From Gemmatimonas sp. (GTDB lineage: Bacteria > Gemmatimonadota > Gemmatimonadetes > Gemmatimonadales > Gemmatimonadaceae): a stretch of 64,000 bases of DNA. The translations under genes were made by a program, and so were the position numbers. Location: the NCBI RefSeq assembly GCF_027531815.1, contig NZ_JAPZSK010000006.1, forward strand, positions 186,001 to 250,000. Direction: 5' to 3'. Positions 8,475 to 17,070 of the stretch are shown here, one piece after another; within the stretch, counting starts at the first letter, position 1; the number at the start of each line of letters is the position of its first letter. The notes below the pieces were generated by a model that was not told where the DNA came from, did not search any database, and saw nothing but the letters and a program-made list of their open reading frames with translations.

Positions 8475-10431
8475 CCAGCAGCGGTGGCGTAATGGGACGC
8501 GGCGCGGCCACCGGTTGCGTCGCCAGGGGTGCCGGTGCCGAGGGGAAGTCGGGCCCGCTGCGCGGCGGTAGCGGCTTGCCCTCCTTGAGCACGAGAATGT
8601 CGTCGCGCGTGAGCGTCTCGCGCTCGAGCAGGCTGTGCGCAACGGCATCGAGGAGCGTACGATGCTCCGTCAGCACGGCCACGGCTCGCGCGTGCGCTTC
8701 GAACGCCACGCGCTTGACCTCGCCGTCCACCAGCTGCGCCGTCTGCTCGGAGACCTCGCGGCGCGACTGGATCTCGCGACCCAGGAAGAGCTCCTGCTCG
8801 TTGTCCCCCACGAGGATGGGCCCGATCGTGTCGGAGAGCCCCCACTGCGTGACGTAGCGCCGCGCGATGTTGGTGGCCTGCTGAATGTCGCTGGCCGCCC
8901 CGGTCGTCACGCGATTGTGGCCGAAGACGATTTCTTCGGCTGCCCGTCCGCCATAGGCCATGACCAGTCGCGCCTCGAGCTGTTCACGCGTCACGGAAAC
9001 GCGATCGTCCTCCGGCAGCGTGAAGGCAATGCCCAGTGCCCGGCCGCGCGGCACGATGGTGACCTTGTGCAGCGGATCGTTGCCCGGGACCATCATGGCG
9101 CACACGGCGTGGCCCGCCTCGTGGAACGCGGTGAGGCGTCGCTCCTCTTCCTTCATGACGAGCGACTTGCGCTCGGCTCCCAGCATGACGCGATCCTTCG
9201 CTTCCTCGAGATCGCTCATGTAGATCTTGTCGTGATTCTTGCGGGCGGCGAGCAGCGCCCCTTCGTTGACCAGGTTGGCAAGATCGGCACCCGCCATGCC
9301 CGGCGTCCCGCGCGCGAGCGAGGTCACGCTCACATCTTCGGCGATGGGCTTGTTGCGCAGGTGCACCTTGAGGATGCCTTCGCGGCCACGGAGGTCGGGG
9401 GCATCGACGACGATCTGGCGATCGAAGCGGCCCGGGCGCAGCAGCGCGGGATCGAGCACGTCGGGGCGGTTGGTGGCGGCGATGAGAATGACGCCGTCGT
9501 TGGACTCGAACCCGTCCATTTCCACGAGGAGCTGATTGAGCGTCTGCTCGCGCTCATCGTGACCGCCGCCGAGGCCGGCGCCGCGGTGCCGGCCCACAGC
9601 ATCGATCTCGTCGATGAAGATGATGCACGGCGCATGCGCCTTGCCCTGTTCGAACAGATCACGGACGCGCGACGCGCCCACGCCCACGAACATCTCGACG
9701 AAGTCGGATCCGGACATGCTGAAGAACGGCCGCCCCGCCTCGCCGGCGACCGCCTTGGCCAGCAGCGTCTTGCCCGTGCCCGGCGGACCCACCAGCAGTG
9801 CTCCCTTGGGGAGGCGACCCCCCAGCTTGGTGAACTTCTGGGGATCCTTGAGGAACTCAATGATCTCCTGCAGTTCGACCTTGGCTTCGTCAGCGCCGGC
9901 CACGTCGGCAAACGTCACCTTGGGGGTGTCACCGCTGAGCAGCTTCGCCTTGCTCTTGCCGAACGAGAAGGCCTTGTTGCCGCCCGCCTGCATCTGGCGG
10001 AAGAGGAAGATCCAGAAGCCGATGAGCAGCAGGTACGGCAGCATGGTGATGAGCAGGCTGCCGAAGTTTGCCCGCGGCTCCGTCGTGGCGGTCTTCACGC
10101 CCGCCTTGTACAGGTCTTCCTGCTCCTTGGGAGCGGACCCCTGCACCAGCCGCACGGTGAACCGCTTGGCCGGCCGGTTGGAGACCCGGACCTCCTGGTT
10201 GAACTGCCCCGTCAGGACATTGTCGGTGAACGTGGCCTGCTTGATGTTGCCGGCAGCCAGCTGCTGGCGGTAATCGGAGTAGCCGATTTCCGGCGCGGCC
10301 GCCTCGCGGCCGTTCCCGTACGACAGGAACGCCACCGGAATGAGGAAGACGATGATCCAGAACGCGGCCGACTTGGAATACCGCGCCCAGTTGGTGGGCT
10401 TCTTTGGCGAGGGCGTCATGTTTGGTGCCAT
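8449..10431 (-). CDS. ftsH: ATP-dependent membrane zinc metalloprotease FtsH
   Basis: A 660-residue inner-membrane AAA+ protease that degrades unassembled membrane proteins and regulatory proteins. Order of parts: first membrane segment 22-38, periplasmic domain, second membrane segment about 125-145, AAA+ module with Walker A GPPGTGKT (215-222), Walker B IIFIDEID (270-277) and the second region of homology [20 protein letters not shown], then the zinc site HEAGH (437-441). The C-terminal tail after about residue 620 is Pro/Ala-rich and probably disordered. Start and length are typical. It follows hpt by 12 bases, the widely conserved tilS-hpt-ftsH arrangement. Confidence 0.98.
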   Translation of the reverse strand: MAPNMTPSPKKPTNWARYSKSAAFWIIVFLIPVAFLSYGNGREAAAPEIGYSDYRQQLAAGNIKQATFTDNVLTGQFNQEVRVSNRPAKRFTVRLVQGSAPKEQEDLYKAGVKTATTEPRANFGSLLITMLPYLLLIGFWIFLFRQMQAGGNKAFSFGKSKAKLLSGDTPKVTFADVAGADEAKVELQEIIEFLKDPQKFTKLGGRLPKGALLVGPPGTGKTLLAKAVAGEAGRPFFSMSGSDFVEMFVGVGASRVRDLFEQGKAHAPCIIFIDEIDAVGRHRGAGLGGGHDEREQTLNQLLVEMDGFESNDGVILIAATNRPDVLDPALLRPGRFDRQIVVDAPDLRGREGILKVHLRNKPIAEDVSVTSLARGTPGMAGADLANLVNEGALLAARKNHDKIYMSDLEEAKDRVMLGAERKSLVMKEEERRLTAFHEAGHAVCAMMVPGNDPLHKVTIVPRGRALGIAFTLPEDDRVSVTREQLEARLVMAYGGRAAEEIVFGHNRVTTGAASDIQQATNIARRYVTQWGLSDTIGPILVGDNEQELFLGREIQSRREVSEQTAQLVDGEVKRVAFEAHARAVAVLTEHRTLLDAVAHSLLERETLTRDDILVLKEGKPLPPRSGPDFPSAPAPLATQPVAAPRPITPPLLGGPEVAPA

Positions 10432-10443
10432 GGGATAACCGCC

Positions 10444-11031
10444 TTACTGCAGGCTGGCCACGTACGGCAGGTGCCGAAAATTCTCGGCGTGATCCAAGCC
10501 GTACCCGACCAGAAATTCGTGCGGAGCATCGAACCCGATGAACCGCGTGGGATGGTGGAGCTCCGTCGCGATGTGCTTGTGCAACAGCGCGCAGATTTCC
10601 AGGGACGTGGGTTTCCGCTCCCCAAGCAGCTCGATGAGCCGATTGAGCGTGCGGCCGGAGTCCACGATGTCCTCGACGAGAAGAATGTGTTTGCCTTCCA
10701 ATTCCGTTTCCGGATCGTAGAGCAGACGCACTACGCCACTCGATTCCATGGCGTCGCCGTACGACGAGGCCACCAGGAAGTCCACCTGCAGCGGCCGGGC
10801 AATGTGCCGCACGAGATCGCTCAGGAAGATGAAGCTGCCCTTGAGCAGCCCCAACACCAGGAGCTCCCCGTCGGGGTACGCTGCTGTAATGGCGGCTCCC
10901 AGCTCGCGCACGCGCGCATCGATCGCCGCCGCATCGTAGACGATACGCCGCACGGCGCGCCCGTCGAGACGGGGATCCGCGGTTACCCCGGACAGCGGTG
11001 CCCCAGAATGCTCAGTCAAACTCGCGCTCAC
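10444..11031 (-). CDS. hpt: Hypoxanthine phosphoribosyltransferase
   Basis: A 195-residue cytoplasmic salvage enzyme that joins hypoxanthine (and usually guanine) to PRPP, giving IMP or GMP. The PRPP-binding motif [13 protein letters not shown] is at 117-129, preceded by the flexible-loop region ([13 protein letters not shown]), and the purine-binding end [17 protein letters not shown] is intact. It overlaps the end of tilS by 20 bases. An alternative, slightly shorter start is possible because the first 25 residues are not conserved in the family. With pnp in the same operon it forms a purine salvage pair: pnp frees the base and hpt recharges it. Confidence 0.96.
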   Translation of the reverse strand: MSASLTEHSGAPLSGVTADPRLDGRAVRRIVYDAAAIDARVRELGAAITAAYPDGELLVLGLLKGSFIFLSDLVRHIARPLQVDFLVASSYGDAMESSGVVRLLYDPETELEGKHILLVEDIVDSGRTLNRLIELLGERKPTSLEICALLHKHIATELHHPTRFIGFDAPHEFLVGYGLDHAENFRHLPYVASLQ

Positions 11032-12388
11032 ACCGGTACCAGATCAGTTCCGGCCTCCCGGGCCGGGACGGTGCCGCAAGACCGCGGCAAACGCCGGGAA
11101 CCCACATCGGTTCGCCAGCGGCCAACATGACGGGCCACGTGGGACGATCGAGCACGGGAACCCGCGACTCCGTAAAGTACCGGGTTACCCGTCTCCCTGC
11201 TGGTGCTCCGGCGGTACGAATGCGATCACCGGGCTGCCAGGGTCGTACGGTAACGGACGTCCCGGCGGGCAAACCGATGCACCACGCATCCGTGGCCAAC
11301 GGCTCCACGCCAAGACGACGAATGCGCCACCGCCCGAACCGGGGCGGCAGCGCATCGACCGAGCCGGCGAACACCGGCCACCCCGAGTCACGACCGGCAG
11401 CGCGACGCACTTCGAAGATGTCGCTCCGCCCGTCCCGACGCCGGGCAATCGTGGCCCCGCCGGCGAGCCTGATGTGCGCCCCACGGCGGTCCGACATGGT
11501 AAACCGCACGGCCGCACGGGTTCCGTTGGCGTCCAGGGTGACCCCGGCGCGTGCGCAGATGGCCGGCCAGAGCACCGCGCGTCCCTCGGCACTGGTGCCC
11601 TCGAGAATTCGGGCCGGTACGGTGAGCCGAGTCCGGTCGCCGGTGAGGACCAGACCGCACCCGTCGAGATACTGCTCGACCTCCCGGCGCCAGGCCGCGG
11701 CCCGCTCCCCGAGCGCCAGCATGGCCTCTCCGAAGCCGGGCGACGCCGTCTCCAGTGCGGGGAGCAGTTCGTGGCGCACCCGACCGCGGAGAAAGCGGAG
11801 CGCGGCGTTCATGGGATCGTCGAGGTACGGCAGCCCTTCGCCTTCCACCCAGCGGGCGAGCTCCTGTCGGGACACGCCCAGCCAGGGGCGCAGCACGTCG
11901 GAGGTGGCGCCGAGCGCCGCCAGCCCGCGGGCACCGCTGCCGCGCAGGGCCCGCATGACGATGGTCTCCAGCTGATCGTCGCGCGTGTGCGCGGTGGCCA
12001 CGCGGGCGCGAAAGCCCTGCGCAACCCGACGGAGAAACGCCCACCGCGCGTCGCGCCACTGTGCCTCACTGCGTCCCCCCACCCGGGCCCGCTCCCGCAC
12101 CACCGTCAGCCCCAGGCGGCGCGCCTGTGCCGCCACCAGGCTGGCGGCCTCGGTGGCGTAGTCCCCGGTGGCGTGGTCGTAGGTGGCCACGGCGGCAATG
12201 CGCTGCGGCGCCCACCGGGCCATAGCATGCAGCAGCGCCATGGAGTCGCGCCCTCCGGACACCGCCAGCACCAGCGGGCCGTCGACGGCCTGCAACGCCA
12301 CGTCGAGGACGGCGTGCAACAGATCGCCGGGGGCGATATCGTCGGGGGGGAGGTCGTCCCGCGGGAACTCCTGCTGCTGCCGATCCAT
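11012..12388 (-). CDS. tilS: tRNA(Ile)-lysidine synthase
   Basis: A 458-residue enzyme that converts C34 of the AUA-reading tRNA-Ile to lysidine using ATP and lysine. The N-type ATP pyrophosphatase loop reads SGGRDS (44-49), and the downstream [24 protein letters not shown] segment is the family's second signature. The C-terminal tRNA-binding domain ([10 protein letters not shown]) is present. The ATG is preferred over an in-frame TTG nine bases upstream. It heads the long minus-strand operon, diverging from the small gene at 12561, so the operon promoter should lie in 12389-12560; I found no convincing -35/-10 pair there. Its ileS partner is in the same operon. Confidence 0.95.
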   Translation of the reverse strand: MDRQQQEFPRDDLPPDDIAPGDLLHAVLDVALQAVDGPLVLAVSGGRDSMALLHAMARWAPQRIAAVATYDHATGDYATEAASLVAAQARRLGLTVVRERARVGGRSEAQWRDARWAFLRRVAQGFRARVATAHTRDDQLETIVMRALRGSGARGLAALGATSDVLRPWLGVSRQELARWVEGEGLPYLDDPMNAALRFLRGRVRHELLPALETASPGFGEAMLALGERAAAWRREVEQYLDGCGLVLTGDRTRLTVPARILEGTSAEGRAVLWPAICARAGVTLDANGTRAAVRFTMSDRRGAHIRLAGGATIARRRDGRSDIFEVRRAAGRDSGWPVFAGSVDALPPRFGRWRIRRLGVEPLATDAWCIGLPAGTSVTVRPWQPGDRIRTAGAPAGRRVTRYFTESRVPVLDRPTWPVMLAAGEPMWVPGVCRGLAAPSRPGRPELIWYRCEREFD

Positions 12389-12560
12389 TCCGCACAAAGC
12401 GATGGGAACGGCGTGGCGTCAACCGGTACCGCGCCGAATTCGGCGCCCGGGCGGGTCCGCGCCCCCTACCCTGCCTGCCCTGGCTCGACTACAGTTGTCA
12501 GGGTCTGGCACGCCGCCATCACGTTCGACGTCGCCAATCTTTCGTCTCCGGAGACTCACA

Positions 12561-12725
12561 GTGGAATCACACGGCACCCTCGGCACCATCTGGGCTTCGT
12601 TCGGGATGACCGCCTACTACATGGCGCTCACCTGGATCAATATCCTGCTCGGGCTGTTCCTGTCGCCGCTGTTCGTGATTCCCCTCACGTGGCTCAAGCA
12701 GAAGCAGGGCGGCTTCGAGTCGTAA
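12561..12725 (+). CDS. Small (54-residue) membrane protein of unknown function
   Basis: A short open frame with a GTG start and a GGAG ribosome binding site 7 bases upstream (12550-12553). The protein has one long or two short hydrophobic stretches (MTAYYMALTWINILLGLFLSPLFVIPLTWL), ends in a charged tail (KQKQGGFES), and stops just before a strong rho-independent terminator. This combination of binding site, hydrophobic pattern and terminator supports a real gene. I do not recognise the family. It is transcribed divergently from tilS. Confidence 0.7.
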   Translation: MESHGTLGTIWASFGMTAYYMALTWINILLGLFLSPLFVIPLTWLKQKQGGFES

Positions 12726-12747
12726 GGCGCGATCCCCCAACGCACGA

Positions 12748-12780
12748 ACGGCCCGCTCGGAGATCGAGCGGGCCGTTTTC
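12748..12780 (+). terminator. Rho-independent terminator after the small membrane protein gene
   Basis: A perfect 12-base-pair GC-rich stem (12748-12759 with 12765-12776) around a 5-base loop is followed by TTTTC. It lies 22 bases after the stop codon of the 54-residue gene. The minus-strand side lacks a comparable T run. Confidence 0.9.
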
Positions 12781-12810
12781 CTTGTGTGGCGTCGACTGAC
12801 TCGAGACCAA

Positions 12811-12880
12811 GAACTCGAACTCACGACTGAAAACTCGAGTGGTGAGTCGAAAGTTCGAGTTGTGGGTTGTGAGTTCGAGT
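12811..12880. repeat. Nested inverted repeat built from ACTCGA/TCGAGT words
   Basis: Outer arms ACTCGAACTCAC (12813-12824) and its exact reverse complement (12869-12880) flank an inner pair AACTCGA/TCGAGTT (12832-12838, 12855-12861). The whole is made of repeats of ACTCGA and GAGTTCGAG words. It sits between the terminator of the small membrane gene and the end of amt, a convergent boundary. It has no T tract, so it is not a textbook terminator. Similar word-repeat palindromes lie near 21.4 and 50.15 kb. Confidence 0.75.
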
Positions 12881-12889
12881 CCCGGGCGG

Positions 12890-14260
12890 CTACGCCACCC
12901 GCGGCACCCGCCCCAGCTCCGTCGCGGAGAGCACCACGGCGTCGCTCAGCGACGTCGTGCGGCCCGTGAGATCGGACAGATCGCCACCGTGGTAGGCTTC
13001 TTCGCCGTGTTCCGCGAGGTCGATGCCCTGGACTTCCACTTCCACCGGCACGCGCAACGGCATGACCGCCTGCAGCGCATACAGGATGGCCACGCTGGCG
13101 ACCGCGGCGAAGGCAATGGTGGCCACCACGGCCAGCAGCTGCACGCCAATGAGTGACGGATTGCCGTGCAGCAGACCGTCGGCGCCGGCGGGGTTCACGG
13201 CCTTCGACGCAAAGACGCCCGTGAGCACGGCGCCCATGATGCCGGCCACGCCGTGGCAGGCAAAGACGTCGAGGGTGTCGTCAAGGCGTGTCTTGGGGCG
13301 GTAGTGCAGCGCCGCAAAGGAGAAGGGGGCGGCGAGCGCGCCCATGAGCAGCGCCGACAGGGGCGTCACGAAGCCCGCGGCGGGGGTGATGGTCACCAGT
13401 CCCACCACGGCGCCGGTTGCGGCGCCAACGGCCGTAGCGCGGCCGCCCTTGAACAGCTCGAGCGCCAGCCACGCGATCATCCCCGCGGCCGCCGCGGTGT
13501 GCGTGGTGACGAGCGCGTTGGCGGCGATCCCGTCGGCCGCCAGCGCCGACCCGGCGTTGAAGCCGAACCATCCGAACCAGAGCAATCCGGCGCCCAGCAG
13601 CGCAAAGGGCACGTTGTGCGGCACGTTGGGGAGGCGCTTGAAGTCCCGGCGCGGTCCAAGGAAGAGCGCCAGCACCACCGCTGTGGTCCCGGCGGAAATG
13701 TGCACGACGGTCCCGCCGGCAAAGTCCAGTGCGCCGAGCTTGCGGAGCCACCCCCCGTCTCCCCACACCCAGTGCGCCAGCGGATCATAGATGATGGTGG
13801 TCCAGATGACGCCAAACGCCAGGTAGGCGACGAACCGCATGCGGTCGATGACGGCACCGGAGAAAAGGGCCACCGTGATGCCGGCGAACATCGCCTGGAA
13901 GGCGGCGAAGAGCAGATGCGGCAGCAGCGCCGAGTACGTGGGGTTGGGGGCACCCGTCACGCCGGCAAACCCCACCCATTCGAAACCGCCGATCCAGGAC
14001 GACCCCGGACCGAAGGCGAGGCTGTACCCGATAAGGACCCACTGGACCGTGACCACCCCGAGCGCCCCGAGGCTCATGAGCATGGTGTTGAGGGCGCTCT
14101 TGGTGCGCACGAGGCCGCCATAGAAGAACGCCAGCCCGGGCACCATGAGCAGCACGAGCGCCGTGCTGATGAGCACCCACGCCGTGTCACCGGCGGACAC
14201 GGTGGGCGTTTCGGCCTGCGCCGCGGAGAGAAGCGGGAGCAGCATGCTCGGTGACGACAT
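12890..14260 (-). CDS. amt: Ammonium transporter (Amt/MEP/Rh family)
   Basis: A 456-residue inner-membrane ammonium channel with the normal 11 transmembrane pattern and a likely signal-like first helix ending in AQAETP. Family signatures: GLAFFYGGLVR in the first helix, GGTVVHISAG, the first twin-His site in VTTHTAAAAG, and the second in DDTLDVFACHGVAGIMG. The cytoplasmic tail after about residue 405 is longer than in AmtB of E. coli. It starts directly after the PII gene stop with no gap, so the two are co-transcribed. In other bacteria the PII protein plugs the channel when nitrogen is plentiful. Confidence 0.97.
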   Translation of the reverse strand: MSSPSMLLPLLSAAQAETPTVSAGDTAWVLISTALVLLMVPGLAFFYGGLVRTKSALNTMLMSLGALGVVTVQWVLIGYSLAFGPGSSWIGGFEWVGFAGVTGAPNPTYSALLPHLLFAAFQAMFAGITVALFSGAVIDRMRFVAYLAFGVIWTTIIYDPLAHWVWGDGGWLRKLGALDFAGGTVVHISAGTTAVVLALFLGPRRDFKRLPNVPHNVPFALLGAGLLWFGWFGFNAGSALAADGIAANALVTTHTAAAAGMIAWLALELFKGGRATAVGAATGAVVGLVTITPAAGFVTPLSALLMGALAAPFSFAALHYRPKTRLDDTLDVFACHGVAGIMGAVLTGVFASKAVNPAGADGLLHGNPSLIGVQLLAVVATIAFAAVASVAILYALQAVMPLRVPVEVEVQGIDLAEHGEEAYHGGDLSDLTGRTTSLSDAVVLSATELGRVPRVA

Positions 14261-14671
14261 TCAGCGAGACTCCCGCGTGGGCACGCGCATTTCGAGTTGT
14301 GTTTGCCGCATGACTTCGTCGGCGTTCACCGCCGTCAGCGCGTCGTTGTCGCTCTCGCCGGTGCGGATGCGCACGGTTCGCTCGAGCGGTAGCACGAAGA
14401 TCTTGCCGTCTCCCACCTCGCCGGTGCGGGCGCCGTCGCAGATGGCCTGAATGGTGCGCTCCACGAACTCTTCGGAGCAGGCCATCTCGATACGCACCTT
14501 CTCGTGAAACTCCAGCACCACGGACTCGCCGCGATACTGCTGCACCACGTCGCGCTCACCGCCGTGCCCGCTGACCCGGGAGAGCGTCATTCCGGTCACG
14601 CCAACCTGGAATAGCGCACGTTTCACGTCGGCCAGCTTTTCCGGACGGAGCACGGCAACGATGAGCTTCAC
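14261..14671 (-). CDS. glnK: PII nitrogen-regulatory protein (GlnK/GlnB-like), Tyr51 absent
   Basis: A 136-residue trimeric signal protein that reads ATP/ADP and 2-oxoglutarate. The core aligns without gaps to E. coli GlnK: KLIVAVLRPEKL at the N-terminus, GMT at 27-29, Lys58, and the nucleotide motif GDGKIFV. The T-loop is unusual: Tyr46 is kept (QQYRGE), but position 51, the uridylylated Tyr, is Val, and the 38-40 Arg-Gln-Lys triplet reads Gly-Glu-Arg. The C-terminus extends about 24 residues past the usual 112. The GTG start has GGAG 5 bases upstream. Its place before amt argues for control of ammonium uptake, but probably not through Tyr51 uridylylation. Confidence 0.93.
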   Translation of the reverse strand: MKLIVAVLRPEKLADVKRALFQVGVTGMTLSRVSGHGGERDVVQQYRGESVVLEFHEKVRIEMACSEEFVERTIQAICDGARTGEVGDGKIFVLPLERTVRIRTGESDNDALTAVNADEVMRQTQLEMRVPTRESR

Positions 14672-14935
14672 GAAAACTCCGGGCAGAATGGAACCGTGGG
14701 CAGCAGGCGCATGCACACGACTTTGTGCCAATTCTGCACGAACGACAATACAGCAGCCATTGTTTCCGCCCAAATCATTGAACACCGAAACAACCGACGT
14801 GCATTTCGTGCACGGAACAGGTCCAGCACGATCATCAGGCGCCACCAACCCGAGCAGATGCCGTAGCATTCAGGAACGCCCACCACGACCAACCCGGCCG
14901 AAGGCGCCTTGCGGAAGGCGTCTGGCCGAAGACGG
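14672..14935. promoter_or_regulatory. glnK-amt upstream region with a small palindrome
   Basis: This 264-base gap upstream of glnK (minus strand) should hold its promoter. The clearest element is a 5-5-5 inverted repeat GTGCA-N5-TGCAC at 14799-14813, a possible operator. A TGGCAC motif on the minus strand near 14732 hints at a sigma-54 promoter, but its spacing to the next TGC is three bases too long. Nothing else is evident. Confidence 0.35.
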
Positions 14936-16144
14936 CTATGCCGGCAGCGACTCGAACGATCGCCCGCGCCATGCCTTCGGGCGTCGTGCCGTACTCAGCG
15001 TAAGCCGCCAGGCGGCCCCGAGGTCGGCCAGCCACGAGAGCCAGAACGTGACGCCACGCTCGGCATAGCTGCCACGCAGCGCCCACAGCATGAACAGGCG
15101 GATGAACAGTGCCGACCCGTTCACCAGCAGCAGTGCCTTCCACAGCATGGCGTTGGGGGCATTGGTGAGGGCGATCGTTCCCGTGGCAATCAGCGCGCCG
15201 AGCACGAGCAGGATGGGCAGGGGAAGCCCCTGCACCGCCCACACCAGCGCCACGTCGAGCCACCGGCGCCACATGGGTGTGGCGTCCTTGAGGTCGAAGC
15301 TGCGCCCCCACTCGCGCCACATTTCGCCCAGCGAGGCGTACGAGCGCACCTGGATGATCTGCGAGCCATCGAGGAAGCCAACGCGCGCGCCGTTGGCGGC
15401 GAGGTGCCGCGCCAGCGTCACGTCATCGCACCACGACGTGCGGGCACACGAATAGCCCCCGTGGGCCAGCAGCAGGTCGCGGCGCGCAACGAAGCATTGC
15501 CCGTTGGCCAGCACCCGATCGGGGGGCGGCTGGGTGGCGCCCGCCGCACCGCAGCGGTACACCAGCGTGGTGAGCATGGCCGGCTGCACGAAGCGCTCGG
15601 CCGGCGTCTGGTCGCGGAACTGTGGGGAGAAGCTGGCCACGTCGTAGCCGTCCTGCTCCACCGCGTCGATGACCGCGCCCACGAGCCCCGGCGCCGGCAC
15701 GGTGTCGGCGTCGATGCCGAGCACCCAGTCGCCCTTGGCTTCGCGCAGACCGTTCTCGAGCGCCCACACCTTGCCCACCCACCCCGGCGGCAGCGGGTCA
15801 TCGGTGACCAGACGAATGCGCGGGTCCTTGCGTGCCGCCGCCTCCACGAGCTCGCGGGTGCCGTCGGTAGACCGGCTGTCCACCACCAGCACTTCGAGCA
15901 GTGGGGCGTCCTGCTGCATGAGCCCTTCGAGGCACGGGCCCACCCGCTTGGCCTCGTTGAGCGTCGTGACCATCACGGTGACCGTGGTGTCGCTACGCGG
16001 CGTACGGCGGGGCGCGATGGGCGGCCGACGCGAGTAGCCCGGGGCCAACCGCGCCAGCAGCACGAACAGGAGCCACACCTGCAGCCCCAGCAGGACCACG
16101 CCGATCAGGCGCCCCGCGTCGGCAAAGACCATGGGCAACGTCAT
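14936..16144 (-). CDS. Family 2 membrane glycosyltransferase (HpnB/CruC-like branch)
   Basis: A 402-residue GT-A glycosyltransferase with an N-terminal membrane helix (10-37), a cytoplasmic catalytic domain and three to four C-terminal membrane helices. Catalytic-domain marks are VMVTTLNEAKRV (sugar-nucleotide site), VVDSRSTDGT, LPPGWVGKVWAL, the DXD-type GIDADTVP and CDDVTLARHL. The LPPGWxGKxWA box is typical of glycosyltransferases attached to hopanoid (HpnB) or carotenoid (CruC/CrtQ) genes, so a lipid acceptor is plausible, but no such pathway gene is nearby. The ATG overlaps the stop of the DUF2867 gene by four bases (ATGA), indicating coupling. Confidence 0.82.
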   Translation of the reverse strand: MTLPMVFADAGRLIGVVLLGLQVWLLFVLLARLAPGYSRRPPIAPRRTPRSDTTVTVMVTTLNEAKRVGPCLEGLMQQDAPLLEVLVVDSRSTDGTRELVEAAARKDPRIRLVTDDPLPPGWVGKVWALENGLREAKGDWVLGIDADTVPAPGLVGAVIDAVEQDGYDVASFSPQFRDQTPAERFVQPAMLTTLVYRCGAAGATQPPPDRVLANGQCFVARRDLLLAHGGYSCARTSWCDDVTLARHLAANGARVGFLDGSQIIQVRSYASLGEMWREWGRSFDLKDATPMWRRWLDVALVWAVQGLPLPILLVLGALIATGTIALTNAPNAMLWKALLLVNGSALFIRLFMLWALRGSYAERGVTFWLSWLADLGAAWRLTLSTARRPKAWRGRSFESLPA

Positions 16145-16494
16145 CGACCCTCCCGGGGATCCGACGCGTGGCGCACCGCCGCACGATCGCAAATGGCAGT
16201 GGCCAAGGCCGGAAAGAGCAGCTGATGTGCGGGGACCATCGCGAACCAGTAGAGGTGGCTAAACAACCCAGGAGGCACGAAACGCCCCTCCTGCATGAAC
16301 CGGGTACCTGCCCCGCCCGGTTCCGCCCGGCATTCCAGCCAGACGTATCCGGGGAGCCACGTCTCTGCCCGCAGCAGCAGGCCTCGTGACGGGTCGAAGG
16401 CGTCCGTCCGGCACCCATCGACCACCGCTCCAACATACCGGGTGGCAGACTCCTCCTGTGGCTCCGGCCGGCCGCGCAGGCCCAGTCCATCCAC
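16141..16494 (-). CDS. Short DUF2867-family protein
   Basis: About 117 residues if the GTG at 16494 is the start. The C-terminal two thirds match the DUF2867 pattern: GAVVDGCR, LLLRAETWLPGYVWLECR, a basic-acidic strand, then FVPPGLFSHLYWFAMVPAHQLLFP. The usual DUF2867 unit is about 30 residues longer at the N-terminus, and here that part is missing or changed. A different frame covers the upstream stretch, so a frameshifted or shortened gene is possible. It overlaps the glycosyltransferase start by four bases and diverges from the thioesterase gene at 16568. The function of DUF2867 is not known; it is often fused to or next to lipid-modifying or SDR genes. Confidence 0.62.
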   Translation of the reverse strand: MDGLGLRGRPEPQEESATRYVGAVVDGCRTDAFDPSRGLLLRAETWLPGYVWLECRAEPGGAGTRFMQEGRFVPPGLFSHLYWFAMVPAHQLLFPALATAICDRAAVRHASDPREGR

Positions 16495-16567
16495 ACCGCG
16501 AAGGTGGCGACTTGTCGCCCCAGGGGGTAGCCTCTCTCCATCGTTGACGCCCCCTTTCCTGCTCCCC

Positions 16568-17068
16568 GTGTCTCGCGCCAATCCCTCCCCCGGTCGCCAG
16601 TTGCTGTCCAACTGGGACCGCCTGCACCGCCTCCCGCTCGGCAAGCGGTTGTTCAGCTGGGCCGTGGGCTACACGGCGCCGTACACCGGCACGGTGGGTG
16701 GCGTCTACACCGATGTTCGCCCGGGTTTTGCCCGCGTCGTGCTGCGCGACCGGCGTGCCGTGCGCAACCACTTGGCGTCGGTCCACGCTGTGGCGCTCGT
16801 GAACCTCGCCGAAATGGCAAGCGGCGTGGCGCTCATGACGGCGCTGCCGCCCGGGGTTCGTGGCATCGTGACGGGGCTGTCGATCGAGTATCGCAAGAAG
16901 GCCCGCGGCCGCCTGACCTGCGAATGCGAGGCGGCGGTGCCGTCTGCCGTGTCGCCCGGCATGCCCGCGAGCGTGACACACGATGTACACGCCGCCATCG
17001 CCGACAGCGCCGGGGACGTGGTGGCCGTGGCCACCGTGCACTGGCGCCTGTCTCCCCCTTCCGCGTGA
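16568..17068 (+). CDS. DUF4442 hotdog-fold protein, thioesterase-like
   Basis: A 166-residue protein with the DUF4442/PaaI-like hotdog pattern: GKRLFSWAVGYTAPYTGTVGGVYTDVRPGFARVVLRDRRAVRNH, the helix HAVALVNLAEMASGVAL, and GIVTGLSIEYRKKARGRLTCECEA. Relatives hydrolyse acyl-CoA or other acyl thioesters. The GTG start is chosen because the fold begins soon after; longer upstream reading runs through non-coding Ser/Arg-rich sequence. It is 2 bases before the nitronate monooxygenase-like gene, the first of three coupled plus-strand genes. The substrate is unknown. Confidence 0.8.
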   Translation: MSRANPSPGRQLLSNWDRLHRLPLGKRLFSWAVGYTAPYTGTVGGVYTDVRPGFARVVLRDRRAVRNHLASVHAVALVNLAEMASGVALMTALPPGVRGIVTGLSIEYRKKARGRLTCECEAAVPSAVSPGMPASVTHDVHAAIADSAGDVVAVATVHWRLSPPSA

Positions 17069-17070
17069 CC

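Noticed and set aside
14711-14732. Possible sigma-54 promoter for glnK (TGGCAC on the minus strand)
   Set aside because: The distance from the GG to the following GC is three bases longer than the strict -24/-12 spacing, so it does not fit.
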